Source: an uncultured Christensenella sp. (GTDB lineage: Bacteria; Bacillota; Clostridia; Christensenellales; Pumilibacteraceae). Taken from it: a stretch of DNA of 64,000 bases. The position numbers and the translations under genes were made by a program. The stretch's first letter is position 1. The number at the start of each line of letters is the position of its first letter. The notes under the pieces are model-generated. The model saw nothing but the letters and a program-made list of their open reading frames with translations, did not search any database and was not told where the DNA came from. The DNA lies in the NCBI GenBank assembly GCA_910577435.1, contig CAJTLV010000001.1, positions 181,233 to 245,232 of the forward strand. Reading direction: 5' to 3'. Of this stretch, positions 1 to 8,650 are shown piece by piece.

Positions 1-735
1 ATTTCCAACGAGACCGGTCTCGAACTCAAAGATGCGGATATTTCCAAGCTCGGCAGAGCAAAGACGGTCAAGGTCGATAAAGAAAACACGACTATCATCG
101 AGGGTATGGGCGATCCCAACGAGATCGCGGCGCGCGTCAAATCCATTCGCGGCCAGCTGGAAAACACCACGTCCGATTACGACCGCGAAAAGCTCCAAGA
201 GCGGCTCGCCAAACTCGCGGGCGGCGTTGCCGTGATCAATGTCGGCGCGGCTACCGAAGTCGAAATGAAAGAAAAGAAACTGCGCATCGAGGACGCGCTC
301 GCCGCTACCCGTGCGGCTGTCGAGGAAGGTATCGTTCCCGGCGGCGGCGTAGCTCTTCTCTCCGCCATTCCCGCTGTGGATAAGTATGTCGCGACGCTCG
401 AAGGCGACGAAAAGACGGGCGCGCTCATCGTTCGCAAAGCGCTCGAAGAACCGCTCAAACAGATTGCGGTCAATGCGGGCGTAGACGGCGCGGTAGTTGT
501 AAACAGCGTGCTTTCAGCAAAGAAAGCCAACTACGGCTACGACGCGTTCAAGGACGAATACTGCGACGTTGTAAAGAAAGGCATTATCGACCCGACAAAG
601 GTCACGCGCTCGGCTTTGCAGAACGCCGCGTCCATCGCCTCCACCCTTCTCACCACCGAGTCGGCTGTATGCGATATTCCCCAGCCTCCCGCGCCCGCCG
701 CGCCTCAAGGCGGAGATATGGGCGGAATGTACTAA
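1..735 (+). CDS. groL: Chaperonin GroEL, 3' part
   Basis: The frame is open from base 1, so the 5' end lies outside the window; 244 residues of a protein normally near 540 are present. They cover the end of the apical domain, the second intermediate segment and the C-terminal equatorial segment. VEEGIVPGGGVALL and the NAGVDGAVVV stretch are typical of the ATP-binding equatorial region, and the chain ends in the usual Gly/Met-rich tail (GGDMGGMY). GroEL forms the double heptameric ring that folds cytosolic proteins with GroES; groES is presumably upstream. A strong hairpin terminator follows 22 bases after the stop. Nothing looks degraded. Confidence 0.97.
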   Translation: MSNETGLELKDADISKLGRAKTVKVDKENTTIIEGMGDPNEIAARVKSIRGQLENTTSDYDREKLQERLAKLAGGVAVINVGAATEVEMKEKKLRIEDALAATRAAVEEGIVPGGGVALLSAIPAVDKYVATLEGDEKTGALIVRKALEEPLKQIAVNAGVDGAVVVNSVLSAKKANYGYDAFKDEYCDVVKKGIIDPTKVTRSALQNAASIASTLLTTESAVCDIPQPPAPAAPQGGDMGGMY

Positions 736-757
736 ACCGCATAATCAAAAAACTGTC

Positions 758-793
758 AAAGAACGGCACGTTCGCAACGTAGCCGTTCTTTTT
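758..793 (+). terminator. Terminator of groEL
   Basis: AAGAACGGC pairs with GCCGTTCTT around a short loop and runs into six T. It sits just after the groEL stop and fits a rho-independent terminator. Confidence 0.85.
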
Positions 794-800
794 TGCACAA

Positions 801-832
801 AAAAGCCCGCCGCACTTATATATGCAACGGGC
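801..832 (-). terminator. Hairpin with A-tract, possible minus-strand terminator
   Basis: GCCCG at 805-809 pairs with CGGGC at 828-832, with an inner GCA/TGC. The A-run on the left becomes a U-run only for transcripts reading leftward. No minus-strand gene ends directly here, so it may be a backstop for read-through from the glycosidase gene or simply protect groEL. Confidence 0.35.
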
Positions 833-996
833 AAATATGATTAGCAAGGCTGTGGCGAATGCCCTCGCCTTGTACGTTTATTATGTGCCGTAACAGCAGC
901 TTTATACACATAAAATCGATTTTTTATCGAAAACATATATTCTTACAATAGTAATAATCTAAGTTTTATGTTCGAAAGCGCGATAAAATAACAGTT

Positions 997-1206
997 ATGA
1001 AACAAATCTTTACATTCGGAGAAACACTCAAAGAATTGCGCTCTAATCAAAACATAGGTCAAATTATGCTCTCGAAAAAGATAGGCATAAGCCAAAGCAC
1101 AATAAGCAAGTGGGAAAACGGCATTACCGAGCCGTCACTGAGCAATCTCATTGCACTATCCGATTACTTCGATATAAGTATAGACGAGCTTATCGGGCTT
1201 AAATAA
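997..1206 (+). CDS. Small XRE-family HTH regulator
   Basis: 69 residues, almost entirely a Cro/C1-type helix-turn-helix: LSKKIGISQSTISKWENG is the turn and recognition helix, followed by EPSLSNLIALSDYFDISIDELIG, the usual last two helices. It has no effector domain, so it probably acts as a simple DNA-binding switch. There is no Shine-Dalgarno before the ATG; instead TAAAAT at 984-989 stands seven bases upstream, so the mRNA could be leaderless, though I see no good -35 box. A 15-bp inverted repeat, TCGAT-N5-ATCGA at 916-930, is a possible operator. It stands alone between groEL and a convergent glycosidase gene; its target is unknown. Confidence 0.85.
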   Translation: MKQIFTFGETLKELRSNQNIGQIMLSKKIGISQSTISKWENGITEPSLSNLIALSDYFDISIDELIGLK

Positions 1207-1279
1207 TCTGCGATCATCGATAAAAGAATATTTTGATCCGCTTCGGCACGGCGGCAACACTATGCGGTAAACGGTTGAT

Positions 1280-3502
1280 TTACTGCGCGTTTATGCTAGT
1301 CAAATTGACCATTCCGCCGGACGCGCGCACTACCGATTTTCCCGTCGGAACTATAAAAAAGTATTTTACGCTTTTCTTGTCCGCCGTCGGGATTTCGAGA
1401 TTTACGCTTATATTCTGATCGGCGCTCACCATAAATTCGCACCCGCCTTTGCCGTCGAGTAAAAAGTTGCGGACTACAAACTTACCGCCCGCGCCGTCGA
1501 ATATTTTCACGCCGTCCATTTCGAGTACCGTCGACTCGTCGGTAACTTCTATACTGTACGTATGCCCGGCGAGTTTGAAGTTTTTCAGTGTGTTCACGCC
1601 CGTCAGGAACGTTCCGAACCGCAGAGCGCGTTTCAGATCGGGACGGAAATATTCGAGATCGATAAGTTCTTGCAAGCCGATGAGCGCAAGCATATTGCCG
1701 TTGGCGGATATGTATTCGTCTGTTCTGCATATGCTCCCGTGCGGCAGAAACACCGAATAACTCTCCATTCCGTTAGGTGCGTTCGTAGCCCACAGCTCAA
1801 CCGATTTCTGCGCGAATGCGCTCGCTATTTCGTCCAGCCCGTACCGTTTCAGTCCGTGATATACCAAAAAATTAACGTACGGCACTATGCTTCCGCGATA
1901 ATCGAGGTAAGCCGGGTTCTTTTTGCCGTTGTTGTCCGGCTTGGACATTCTTCCGTATTCGCGGTTGTCTATGCTTACGGTCGGGATAACGTATTCGTCC
2001 CAAAACCGTCGCGGATTGGTAAGGTTGTTGATCAAATGCGACAGCTTTTCGGGCGTGTCGACAGCGCCCGCGATGAGCGGATAGAACGACGTAGCGCCGA
2101 CGGCGCTCGCCCACTGCCCCGATACATACCTGTTTTTATATATTCCCTCGCTCTCGCACCAGAACGTCTCGTTGATCAAAGAAATCATCTTCGACTTGAC
2201 TGTCGCATACTTTTCTTTTTCGGGCAGATCGAAAAGCGCGGCTATCCGCTCCAATACGTCAAACGCCAAAAGTTTGAGAGACGACATATCCAAACTGAAC
2301 ATCGGCGCGGGTTCGGACAGTTCTTTTAGCGGAGAATCGCTCCACTTATAAGCCACTTCGTTTTTATCTTCGTCCGCAACTACAACCGACGCGATCGGCG
2401 GATAAAGTTTGGTAAGGCGGCGATACTGCAACAGCATTTCCGTGCGATCCTGCATATGCATATAATTATGCCACGCGGCGAAAACCGCCATTACCTTATC
2501 TTCCGCCGTGAATTTGAGCTGACGCACCGATTTATCCGCGTCGGTGTAACAGCCTAATATCGCCGAGCAGTTCTCCTCCGCGCCGCCTATGTCGAAATGC
2601 TTGTCGAGTACCGAGCGTCGCGACGTATATATCTCCGTCATAAGATATGGATAATACACGCGCGACCAAAGAACGGCGTTCAGCATACGCTCGACCGCGC
2701 CGCCGACCGTTCCCGTTCCTGCGGTTTTGTTGTCCGCATAGTGACGCTCGTTAGTCTGTATAGTAAGTTTTACACTGTCGAGACGGGGCATTTCCGCATC
2801 GAATACGTCTTTATCGCCTACCGCAGCGCAAAGATACACGCTCGGTTGACGGCTGTTGATGACAAACTCCATCATCGCTTCGCCGTCCGCGCCGTTGAGC
2901 GACGCAGAAGGCGGCATATACGACATCGCGTGGAAATACTCGCGACTGTCATCGTCAAGCACCATATACCGTCCGCGATATACGGCGTTGTTATCGGTAA
3001 GTTCTATCGTTCCGGGTACTATTGCGACGTAAGGACTGCGCCCGCTCACTCTCGCGCCCTCTATGGACATTTCGCCCGTACAGTCGTAGCACGAATAAAA
3101 CACTACGCGAACGCGCAGTTTTCTGTGGGACGAAACTTGCAACAGTACGGAATTATCATTCCTGCGCACCCACCTGACGGTGAGCGGTCCCGACGCGAAT
3201 CGAGCAAAGTCGCCGTTCGCGGTGTTCGAACAAGCATTGCTCATACGCACGACAAGATCGTCGTTATCCATCCACCGATTATGAAAGCGCGAAAAATACA
3301 AAACGCGCACGCCCCACATCGAACCGTGCTTGCCGACGAGCATTGCGCCGTTTACCGCGCCGTAATCGTATCCGACGCCCGTGATGTATTTTTGCGGGTA
3401 GTTCTCCTCGCCTATTTCGGGACCGATCTCCGCCACCTCGCGGAACTTGTCCGAAAACGGCGGGCGGAACGCAAAACCGTATTCTTTATTGATGTACTTC
3501 AT
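1280..3502 (-). CDS. GH63-like (alpha/alpha)6-barrel glycoside hydrolase
   Basis: 740 residues without signal peptide or membrane segment, so cytosolic. The second half resembles the MGH1/trehalase-like six-hairpin glycosidases: FWDEYVIPTVSIDN, then DYRGSIVPYVNFLVYHGLKRYG, the counterpart of the YWRG..W..NYLVY..L.RYG region of GH63 and GH37 enzymes. The first 250 residues look like an N-terminal beta-sandwich and the last 90 (from about LAGHTYSIEV) like a C-terminal beta-sandwich. The usual Trp of YWRG is Tyr here, and I could not assign the catalytic acid pair, so substrate is open (an alpha-glucoside or a compatible-solute glycoside is plausible). It lies 63 bases after rng, where Clostridia often carry ribosomal genes rplU/rpmA. 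Confidence 0.7.
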   Translation of the reverse strand: MKYINKEYGFAFRPPFSDKFREVAEIGPEIGEENYPQKYITGVGYDYGAVNGAMLVGKHGSMWGVRVLYFSRFHNRWMDNDDLVVRMSNACSNTANGDFARFASGPLTVRWVRRNDNSVLLQVSSHRKLRVRVVFYSCYDCTGEMSIEGARVSGRSPYVAIVPGTIELTDNNAVYRGRYMVLDDDSREYFHAMSYMPPSASLNGADGEAMMEFVINSRQPSVYLCAAVGDKDVFDAEMPRLDSVKLTIQTNERHYADNKTAGTGTVGGAVERMLNAVLWSRVYYPYLMTEIYTSRRSVLDKHFDIGGAEENCSAILGCYTDADKSVRQLKFTAEDKVMAVFAAWHNYMHMQDRTEMLLQYRRLTKLYPPIASVVVADEDKNEVAYKWSDSPLKELSEPAPMFSLDMSSLKLLAFDVLERIAALFDLPEKEKYATVKSKMISLINETFWCESEGIYKNRYVSGQWASAVGATSFYPLIAGAVDTPEKLSHLINNLTNPRRFWDEYVIPTVSIDNREYGRMSKPDNNGKKNPAYLDYRGSIVPYVNFLVYHGLKRYGLDEIASAFAQKSVELWATNAPNGMESYSVFLPHGSICRTDEYISANGNMLALIGLQELIDLEYFRPDLKRALRFGTFLTGVNTLKNFKLAGHTYSIEVTDESTVLEMDGVKIFDGAGGKFVVRNFLLDGKGGCEFMVSADQNISVNLEIPTADKKSVKYFFIVPTGKSVVRASGGMVNLTSINAQ

Positions 3503-3565
3503 ACCGCCACTTATACGATGCCTTTAATGCACGTTAGAAAATAATTTTCCGCAAATACGTAAATG

Positions 3566-5062
3566 TTACGTAAGCAGATACGCGCTGTCAGGCAACGACA
3601 ATATCGTATTGCTCTGCGCGTTTATCCTGAACGAGTTGGGGGTGACTTCCGCCGACGCTACCAGATATATCAGTTTTCCGTTGTGCTTGCCGGTCGTAAG
3701 CGTTTCGAACCACTCGCCTTTGCTCAAACACTCGAAAACGCTCGGATTGACGGTGACTATCGCCGCAGTACACATCGGATCGCGGAAAATATCGAGCAAC
3801 TGAGCCTTTATGCGCCGCGCCAAGAAGTTTGGCGACTGTGTGTGCGCCGAGCCGTGACAGTACGGACAAGCCTGCAACAACAGCGACTGTATTTCCGATC
3901 CCGTCTTTTTGCGGGTCATTTGCACAAGCCCGAGTTCCGTCATCGGAAGTATGCGCGTGCGCGTGCGGTCGTTTGCCGTCTCGGCAGTGAGGACGTTGAC
4001 CACTTCTTCATTGTGCAACGGATCCTCCATATCGATAAAGTCGATAACTATCATTCCGCCGATATTGCGCAGTCTTATCTGCCGCGCTATCTCGCGCGCA
4101 GCCTCGCAGTTTATGGAAAAGACCGTCTGTTCTCGATCCTTATCGCCCTTATACTTAGCCGTGTTTACGTCTATGACGGTAAGCGCTTCGGTGTAATCGA
4201 TAACGAGCGAACCGCCGCTGGGAAGCTGGACTTTGCGCTTCATAAGCTTTTCCGCTTCCGACAGCACGCCGAACTTTTTAAGCACGTCGACGTCATCCAT
4301 AAGCGTCACCTTGACAGGCTGAGCAAGGTTTTCACGCAAGTATTTAGCCAGTCTGTCTGCTATATACTCACTGTTACACACTATCTCGTCGACTGTGGAA
4401 TTGAGAATGTCGCGCACAGTGCGGAATACGAGATTGCCGTCCGTCGACAATAACGATACGCCGCTTGCCGCATTGAATTTATCGAGCAACGAGATATACG
4501 TATTTTCGAAATACTTTATCTCGTCAATAATATCCGACTTCCGCGCGTCCTTTGCGGCAGTGCGCGCTATCAGTCCGCTGTGCGGACTCGGTCGGTATTT
4601 TGTGAGCAGTTTTTGCAGTCTGTCGCGCGTATCCGCATCCGTTATCTTGTTCGATACGCCGATAAAGTCTATGGTGGGCATATACACGACATACCGTCCG
4701 GGTATGGAAAGGTTGGCGGAAAGGCGCGGCCCCTTAGTCTCCGTCGATTCTTTTACCGCCTGAACAAGGATATAATCGCCCTCGTTTACATCGAGTTTGG
4801 TCGGTACCGAACCCGAACGGGCAAGCGCAGTTCGATCCTCCAAAAGATCGGCGGCTGCCAAAAATCCGTTTTTCCTCTGTCCTATATCCACAAACGCAGA
4901 CGACAAACCCGGCAAAACGTTTACCACTCTGCCTTTGTAAATGTTGCCCGTCACGCGGTTGGTGTTTCTGTCCTCGACATAAAACTCTTTAAGCACTCCG
5001 TCTTCCAACAGAGCAACGCTACACATATAGGATTCGTAATCGACAAGGATCTTGCTCTTCAC
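3566..5062 (-). CDS. rng: Ribonuclease E/G family endoribonuclease
   Basis: 498 residues with the RNase G layout. An S1 RNA-binding domain lies at about 35-120 (GNIYKGRVVNVLPGLSSAFVD), followed by the RNase H-like and DNase I-like catalytic parts with the metal-binding aspartates in TVIDVNTAKYKGD and GGMIVIDFIDM. Near residue 400 CPYCHG is the zinc-link cysteine pair that joins subunits. No long C-terminal scaffold is present, as in RNase G rather than RNase E. It cuts single-stranded A/U-rich RNA in rRNA maturation and mRNA decay. The start is GTG with AAGGA upstream. It has its own promoter (5112-5140), so it is separable from the spoIVFB genes above it. Confidence 0.93.
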   Translation of the reverse strand: MKSKILVDYESYMCSVALLEDGVLKEFYVEDRNTNRVTGNIYKGRVVNVLPGLSSAFVDIGQRKNGFLAAADLLEDRTALARSGSVPTKLDVNEGDYILVQAVKESTETKGPRLSANLSIPGRYVVYMPTIDFIGVSNKITDADTRDRLQKLLTKYRPSPHSGLIARTAAKDARKSDIIDEIKYFENTYISLLDKFNAASGVSLLSTDGNLVFRTVRDILNSTVDEIVCNSEYIADRLAKYLRENLAQPVKVTLMDDVDVLKKFGVLSEAEKLMKRKVQLPSGGSLVIDYTEALTVIDVNTAKYKGDKDREQTVFSINCEAAREIARQIRLRNIGGMIVIDFIDMEDPLHNEEVVNVLTAETANDRTRTRILPMTELGLVQMTRKKTGSEIQSLLLQACPYCHGSAHTQSPNFLARRIKAQLLDIFRDPMCTAAIVTVNPSVFECLSKGEWFETLTTGKHNGKLIYLVASAEVTPNSFRINAQSNTILSLPDSAYLLT

Positions 5063-5111
5063 GCAAATCCGTCCTTCTTTGGATTGCCTGCAAGTAATTG
5101 TATGCTTATAT

Positions 5112-5140
5112 ATTATACTATATAATAAGCGGTTTGTCCA
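5112..5140 (-). promoter_or_regulatory. Promoter of rng
   Basis: On the minus strand TGGACA (5135-5140), a 17-base spacer and a perfect TATAAT (5112-5117) stand about 50 bases before the rng GTG. Confidence 0.75.
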
Positions 5141-5150
5141 CCGTTTGAAA

Positions 5151-6038
5151 TCAATTCCGAATTAAACTTTCCGCCTTTGCCTCGTATCCCACACGCGCCG
5201 CCGCCTCGAAAAGAGCATTCTCGTCAAGTTCTCCCAAATATCGCATATCATCGCCGTACAATCTGAATACAGTCACTTTTTCGGCGTCGAGCGCCGCACA
5301 CAGTTCCGACAGCGGAGCGCTTCCGTTTACAGAAAACACTCGCGTATCGCGCGGGCGGTTGAGTTTGCTTTTACGCTCCGCCAATGCGAAAAGCGGCTTA
5401 TATGCGGCACGCGCGTCGGGGATCAATGCAGATACGGTCATAAACAGTCCGACCGCCAGAAAGCACACGTTGAGCGAATAGAACGCAGACAAAATAAACA
5501 GCGCGATAGACGCTATCCCGAACACAAACGACAGTATGCGGATTATCCTATATGCACGTACCCTGCCCAGCTTGGGCGTGAGCAGTGCGAGCGCTATTCT
5601 CCCTCCGTCGAGCGGATAGACGGGCAACAGGTTAAACACGCCTATGTAAATGTTGCACATACAAAACACTTGCGTAAACAGATAGCTCGTCGGAATGAGC
5701 CACCACATCGCCGCGAAAATCAACGCCGTTACAAGATTGAATATCGGACCTGCCGCCGCAATCGCCGCTTCGTGCTTAGGGCGCATATCGACGTCGCCGC
5801 ACAGCGCCGCGCCGTAAGGCATCAGTCTGATCGTATCGAGCGCATAACCGTATTTTTTCGCTATACGCGCATGCGCACATTCGTGCAGAATCACAGCGGT
5901 CAGCGAACACGCAAACTCATACGTTCTGCCGAGCGCGACGAAAACCACCGCCATTATGAACATAATAGGCGATATGTGAACGCGCACCTCCTCCCCTCCG
6001 ACTTGCGGCTTTGTACGCGCGGGCTTGCGTTTTTTCAT
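5151..6038 (-). CDS. spoIVFB: SpoIVFB-like site-2 intramembrane protease (M50B)
   Basis: 295 residues with several membrane helices. The zinc motif HECAH lies at residues 52-56 (HExxH), a central AAAGPIFNL segment follows, and the third ligand region NLLPVYPLDGGR is at 136-147, all as in SpoIVFB and related S2P proteases that cut membrane-bound regulators inside the bilayer. A soluble tail of about 85 residues follows the last helix. In Bacillus SpoIVFB releases mature sigma-K in the mother cell. The gene overlaps the preceding membrane-protein gene by four bases and sits downstream of minD/minE, exactly the place of spoIVFB in Bacillus, which supports the assignment. The substrate in this organism is not known. 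Confidence 0.88.
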   Translation of the reverse strand: MKKRKPARTKPQVGGEEVRVHISPIMFIMAVVFVALGRTYEFACSLTAVILHECAHARIAKKYGYALDTIRLMPYGAALCGDVDMRPKHEAAIAAAGPIFNLVTALIFAAMWWLIPTSYLFTQVFCMCNIYIGVFNLLPVYPLDGGRIALALLTPKLGRVRAYRIIRILSFVFGIASIALFILSAFYSLNVCFLAVGLFMTVSALIPDARAAYKPLFALAERKSKLNRPRDTRVFSVNGSAPLSELCAALDAEKVTVFRLYGDDMRYLGELDENALFEAAARVGYEAKAESLIRN

Positions 6039-6382
6039 TCGCCGAGCAAAGTTATGCCGTTTTGCGCGTCGGGACGGTTCTTATTCCCGTCCGCATCGGT
6101 ATCGCCGTCCGATTTGTTTACAAGCTCGAACAACGCCGAAAATGCGGGCGCAGTACCGAAATCGGATCGTCCGAACACATCGTAGCAAAATACGGAATGC
6201 AATGCCGATTTGACGTACTCGAACGGCTTTGACGGTATGTATTTGACAGCGCAAAATACGCCTACGATCGCCGCCGCGACGACAAATCTCACAACGGGCG
6301 CACGGCTTCGGTGTTTTTCGCTTTTAACGGTCTTTGACGTCGATACGGTCTCGACGACGTTGCAATCTGCATACTTGTCCAT
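6035..6382 (-). CDS. Single-pass membrane protein in the spoIVFA position
   Basis: 115 residues when started at the ATG of MDKYADC. One membrane helix lies at about residues 30-48 after a basic stretch (KSEKHRSRAP), then an extracytoplasmic tail. SpoIVFA holds and inhibits SpoIVFB, and the four-base overlap with spoIVFB and the location argue for that role. However, the LytM/M23-like domain of Bacillus SpoIVFA is absent and I see no residue-level similarity, so the assignment is by position only. No Shine-Dalgarno is evident; TATATT lies six bases before the ATG but lacks a -35 box. Confidence 0.6.
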   Translation of the reverse strand: MDKYADCNVVETVSTSKTVKSEKHRSRAPVVRFVVAAAIVGVFCAVKYIPSKPFEYVKSALHSVFCYDVFGRSDFGTAPAFSALFELVNKSDGDTDADGNKNRPDAQNGITLLGE

Positions 6383-6426
6383 ACCGTAAATATATGCCGA
6401 ACGTCGCCATATAATTCGCAATCGTT

Positions 6427-6654
6427 TTATAGCCCGTCCGCACTCAGCTTACCGACTTCATAAATACGCCCCACTTCTGCGTCGATCTTCAAGCGATAGC
6501 CGTTTCCTTCGCGCTCGACATACATATTCAACTTTTCGATGTCCATATATTCGCCGAGTAAAGTCACGACGTCGCTTTGTGCGACGCGTAAAGTGTTTTT
6601 GACCGCTCCGTCGCCGTCGTTTTCTACCATTCTGGTTATTCTGTCAAGCTCCAC
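6427..6654 (-). CDS. minE: MinE, topological specificity factor of division-site selection
   Basis: 75 residues aligning end to end with MinE: an N-terminal R-I-T-R-M-V helix (anti-MinCD region), then DVVTLLGEYMDIEKLNMYVE corresponding to the DILEVICKYVQID strand/helix of Escherichia coli MinE, then the last strand GYRLKIDAEV. The distance from the first Arg to the YMDIE motif (36 residues) matches E. coli within one. MinE stimulates MinD ATPase and drives pole-to-pole oscillation. It lies 56 bases after minD. The start codon is GTG and the leader is weak, so initiation may depend on translation of minD. No minC is present nearby. Confidence 0.8.
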   Translation of the reverse strand: MELDRITRMVENDGDGAVKNTLRVAQSDVVTLLGEYMDIEKLNMYVEREGNGYRLKIDAEVGRIYEVGKLSADGL

Positions 6655-6710
6655 GTTATCTAACCCCGCCGTGTCGACTGTTTCGCACCCGTAACCGTCT
6701 TACATTCGCT

Positions 6711-7466
6711 CTAAACATTGCGCTTCATACGGCGCTTGATAGCGCCGAACACCCCTCGAAATTCGGCTGACGGATCGTATATCTCGCCTGTTCCGTACAT
6801 AATTTTATGCGCTATAAGGTCGAACGGCTTTCGCGGCACACCGTCGAGATTGTACACTCCGTCGGTTTCCTTTACCACGCCGATCAGCTCGATCTTGAGC
6901 AGTTCCGAAATATCCGACGGCGACGGTATTTTACCCGCCGCCAAAAGATCGCCTCGCACGCGGTTGACTATAAGCGTCGGACTGAATTTGTACGATGAAA
7001 GAAGCGTCGCCACCTTGTTCGCGTCGCGTATGGCGCTTATGTGCGGCGTCGTAACGACTATAGCGCGGTCTGCGGCGGACACCGCGCGCTTGAATCCCGC
7101 TTCTATTCCCGCGGGACAATCGATGAGCGTATAGTCAAACGTGACGGCTAAGCTGTTCAAAATTATTTTCAGGTTCTGCGCGGTCACCTTTTCTCCGAGA
7201 TAACCGTGCGCCGACGGCAAAAGACACAGATTACGCTCGCTCTCGATAAGCGCCTGCCGCACCCTGCACCTGTTCTCTATTACGTCCGCAACATCGTACA
7301 CGACCGAGTTTTCAAGTCCCAGAACAACGTCGAGATTATTCAGTCCGAAATCCGCATCCATAAGCGCCACTCGGTTTCCCTGCCGAGCGAGCGCACGTCC
7401 CAAGCACGCCGTTACGGTTGTCTTTCCCACGCCGCCTTTGCCCGATGTTATGACTATCGTATACAT
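6711..7466 (-). CDS. minD: MinD, septum site-determining ATPase
   Basis: 251 residues from the ATG of MYTIVITSGKGGVGKTT, the deviant Walker A motif of MinD/ParA ATPases. MDADFGLNNLDVVLGLENS and the later LIDCPAGIEAGF (Walker B region) are MinD signatures. The last residues FGAIKRRMKRN form the amphipathic membrane-targeting helix. MinD dimerises on the membrane with ATP and recruits MinC/MinE. A GTG six bases upstream could add two residues, but the promoter at 7473-7501 would place the transcript start on the ATG, with no Shine-Dalgarno, so a leaderless mRNA is predicted. Its usual partner MinC is missing from the locus. Confidence 0.95.
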   Translation of the reverse strand: MYTIVITSGKGGVGKTTVTACLGRALARQGNRVALMDADFGLNNLDVVLGLENSVVYDVADVIENRCRVRQALIESERNLCLLPSAHGYLGEKVTAQNLKIILNSLAVTFDYTLIDCPAGIEAGFKRAVSAADRAIVVTTPHISAIRDANKVATLLSSYKFSPTLIVNRVRGDLLAAGKIPSPSDISELLKIELIGVVKETDGVYNLDGVPRKPFDLIAHKIMYGTGEIYDPSAEFRGVFGAIKRRMKRNV

Positions 7467-7472
7467 AGTCAC

Positions 7473-7501
7473 ATTATACCTATACGCACGATTATAGGCA
7501 A
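7473..7501 (-). promoter_or_regulatory. Promoter of minD, predicted leaderless
   Basis: Minus strand TTGCCT (7496-7501), 17-base spacer, TATAAT (7473-7478). Six bases separate the -10 box from the minD ATG. A second TATAAT lies at 7491-7496 without a clear -35 box. Confidence 0.6.
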
Positions 7502-7636
7502 GCGGAAAAATGTTCTGTTATGTCGTTTGAAAACGCGAACATTGTCGAAAATATACGGCGTCTATCATACTCCAATAAATAAAAGCACAACCCGTTTTTA
7601 CGTGTCGTGCCCAATCAACAAACTGTACGCGCCGAA

Positions 7637-8650
7637 TTATGCGTGCGTTATTATATCTTCCAGTTTATACGGGTCGGACAAAAGCATACCCGCGCCGGTT
7701 ATGACCGCATACTGCGGATCGTCGGGAATGTGTACGCTCACTTCGAGCGCATTTTCCAATACTGTCGAAAGTCCGGGAATGCGCGCGCCGCCGCCCACTA
7801 CGGTTATGCCGTGCTTTTGTATCTCCTCCGCAACCGCAGTCCTGCTCGCATTTATTATGTTGCCTATCGCGTTCGCGAAATTTTCGTAGTACACGTGGAT
7901 CGCGCCGTAAAGTTTATCCGCCGAAACGACCTGAGAGCGCACGTTTTTCGTTTCCACGTCGATACCGCCTATCTGCGCGGTTGCGCAATCGTTTCGGATC
8001 AGACTGGCTATATTATCCTTTACTCTCCGCACGGTGACAGGATTTACCTTTATGCGGTATATCCCGCGTATGCTGTCCGCAATAGTGCGGTCTATCATAT
8101 CGCCGCCGATATTTATCGAATTGCCCGTCACTATTCCGCTCGAACCGATAGCCGCAAACTCGCTCACCCCAGCGCCTATCGACGCGACAAAACCGCCGAA
8201 CTCGGACGCTACGGGCAATTCCGTGCCGATCGCGGCGAGCATAACTGAGTTTATCATCGTCACTTCGTCGACCATAGAGCGCATAAGCACTTCTTCGTAC
8301 ATCTTTCGCTCGTCGACGGTTATTCCTATAGGAACCGAAAGTATAGCGCGGATCTTCGGTTTGATTATATACGAACCGGGCAAAATCATCTTTATAAACT
8401 CGGTGAGCATCGCCGCTGCGCCGTCGGGATCTCTTATTACGCCGTCGATTATCGGGCAAACGATCTTCGTCTTTTCGGGCGCTTTGCCCATCATTCCGTA
8501 TGCGGCGGAACCGACAGCGCGAAGGTTGCGTCCGCCGCCGTTTTCATAGTAAGCTATTACGGACGGCTCGCGCAATACTATTCCGTTGCCCGATACGAAT
8601 ATGGATGTGTAAGCAGTGCCGAGATCAATCGCTATGTCCAGCTTCGCCAT
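7637..8650 (-). CDS. mreB: MreB-family actin-like cell-shape protein
   Basis: 337 residues starting MAKLDIAIDLGTAYTSIFV, the phosphate-1 loop of the actin/Hsp70 fold; GIVLREPSVIAYY is an MreB signature and GGGARIPGL is the adenosine motif near the C-terminus. MreB filaments guide the elongasome that inserts peptidoglycan along the cylinder. The gene overlaps the end of maf by 26 bases and has GAGGAG ten bases before its ATG. Normally mreC and mreD follow directly; here a 164-base gap and minD follow instead, so this may be an Mbl/MreBH-type copy or mreCD may lie elsewhere. Confidence 0.92.
   Translation of the reverse strand: MAKLDIAIDLGTAYTSIFVSGNGIVLREPSVIAYYENGGGRNLRAVGSAAYGMMGKAPEKTKIVCPIIDGVIRDPDGAAAMLTEFIKMILPGSYIIKPKIRAILSVPIGITVDERKMYEEVLMRSMVDEVTMINSVMLAAIGTELPVASEFGGFVASIGAGVSEFAAIGSSGIVTGNSINIGGDMIDRTIADSIRGIYRIKVNPVTVRRVKDNIASLIRNDCATAQIGGIDVETKNVRSQVVSADKLYGAIHVYYENFANAIGNIINASRTAVAEEIQKHGITVVGGGARIPGLSTVLENALEVSVHIPDDPQYAVITGAGMLLSDPYKLEDIITHA

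Noticed and set aside
1562..2329. Plus-strand frame of 255 codons within the glycosidase gene
   Set aside because: Antisense to a clear coding frame, no ribosome site, no domain.
6382..6421. Leaderless promoter for the SpoIVFA-position gene
   Set aside because: TATATT lies six bases before the ATG, but there is no -35 box at 16-19 bases and the gene is within an operon.
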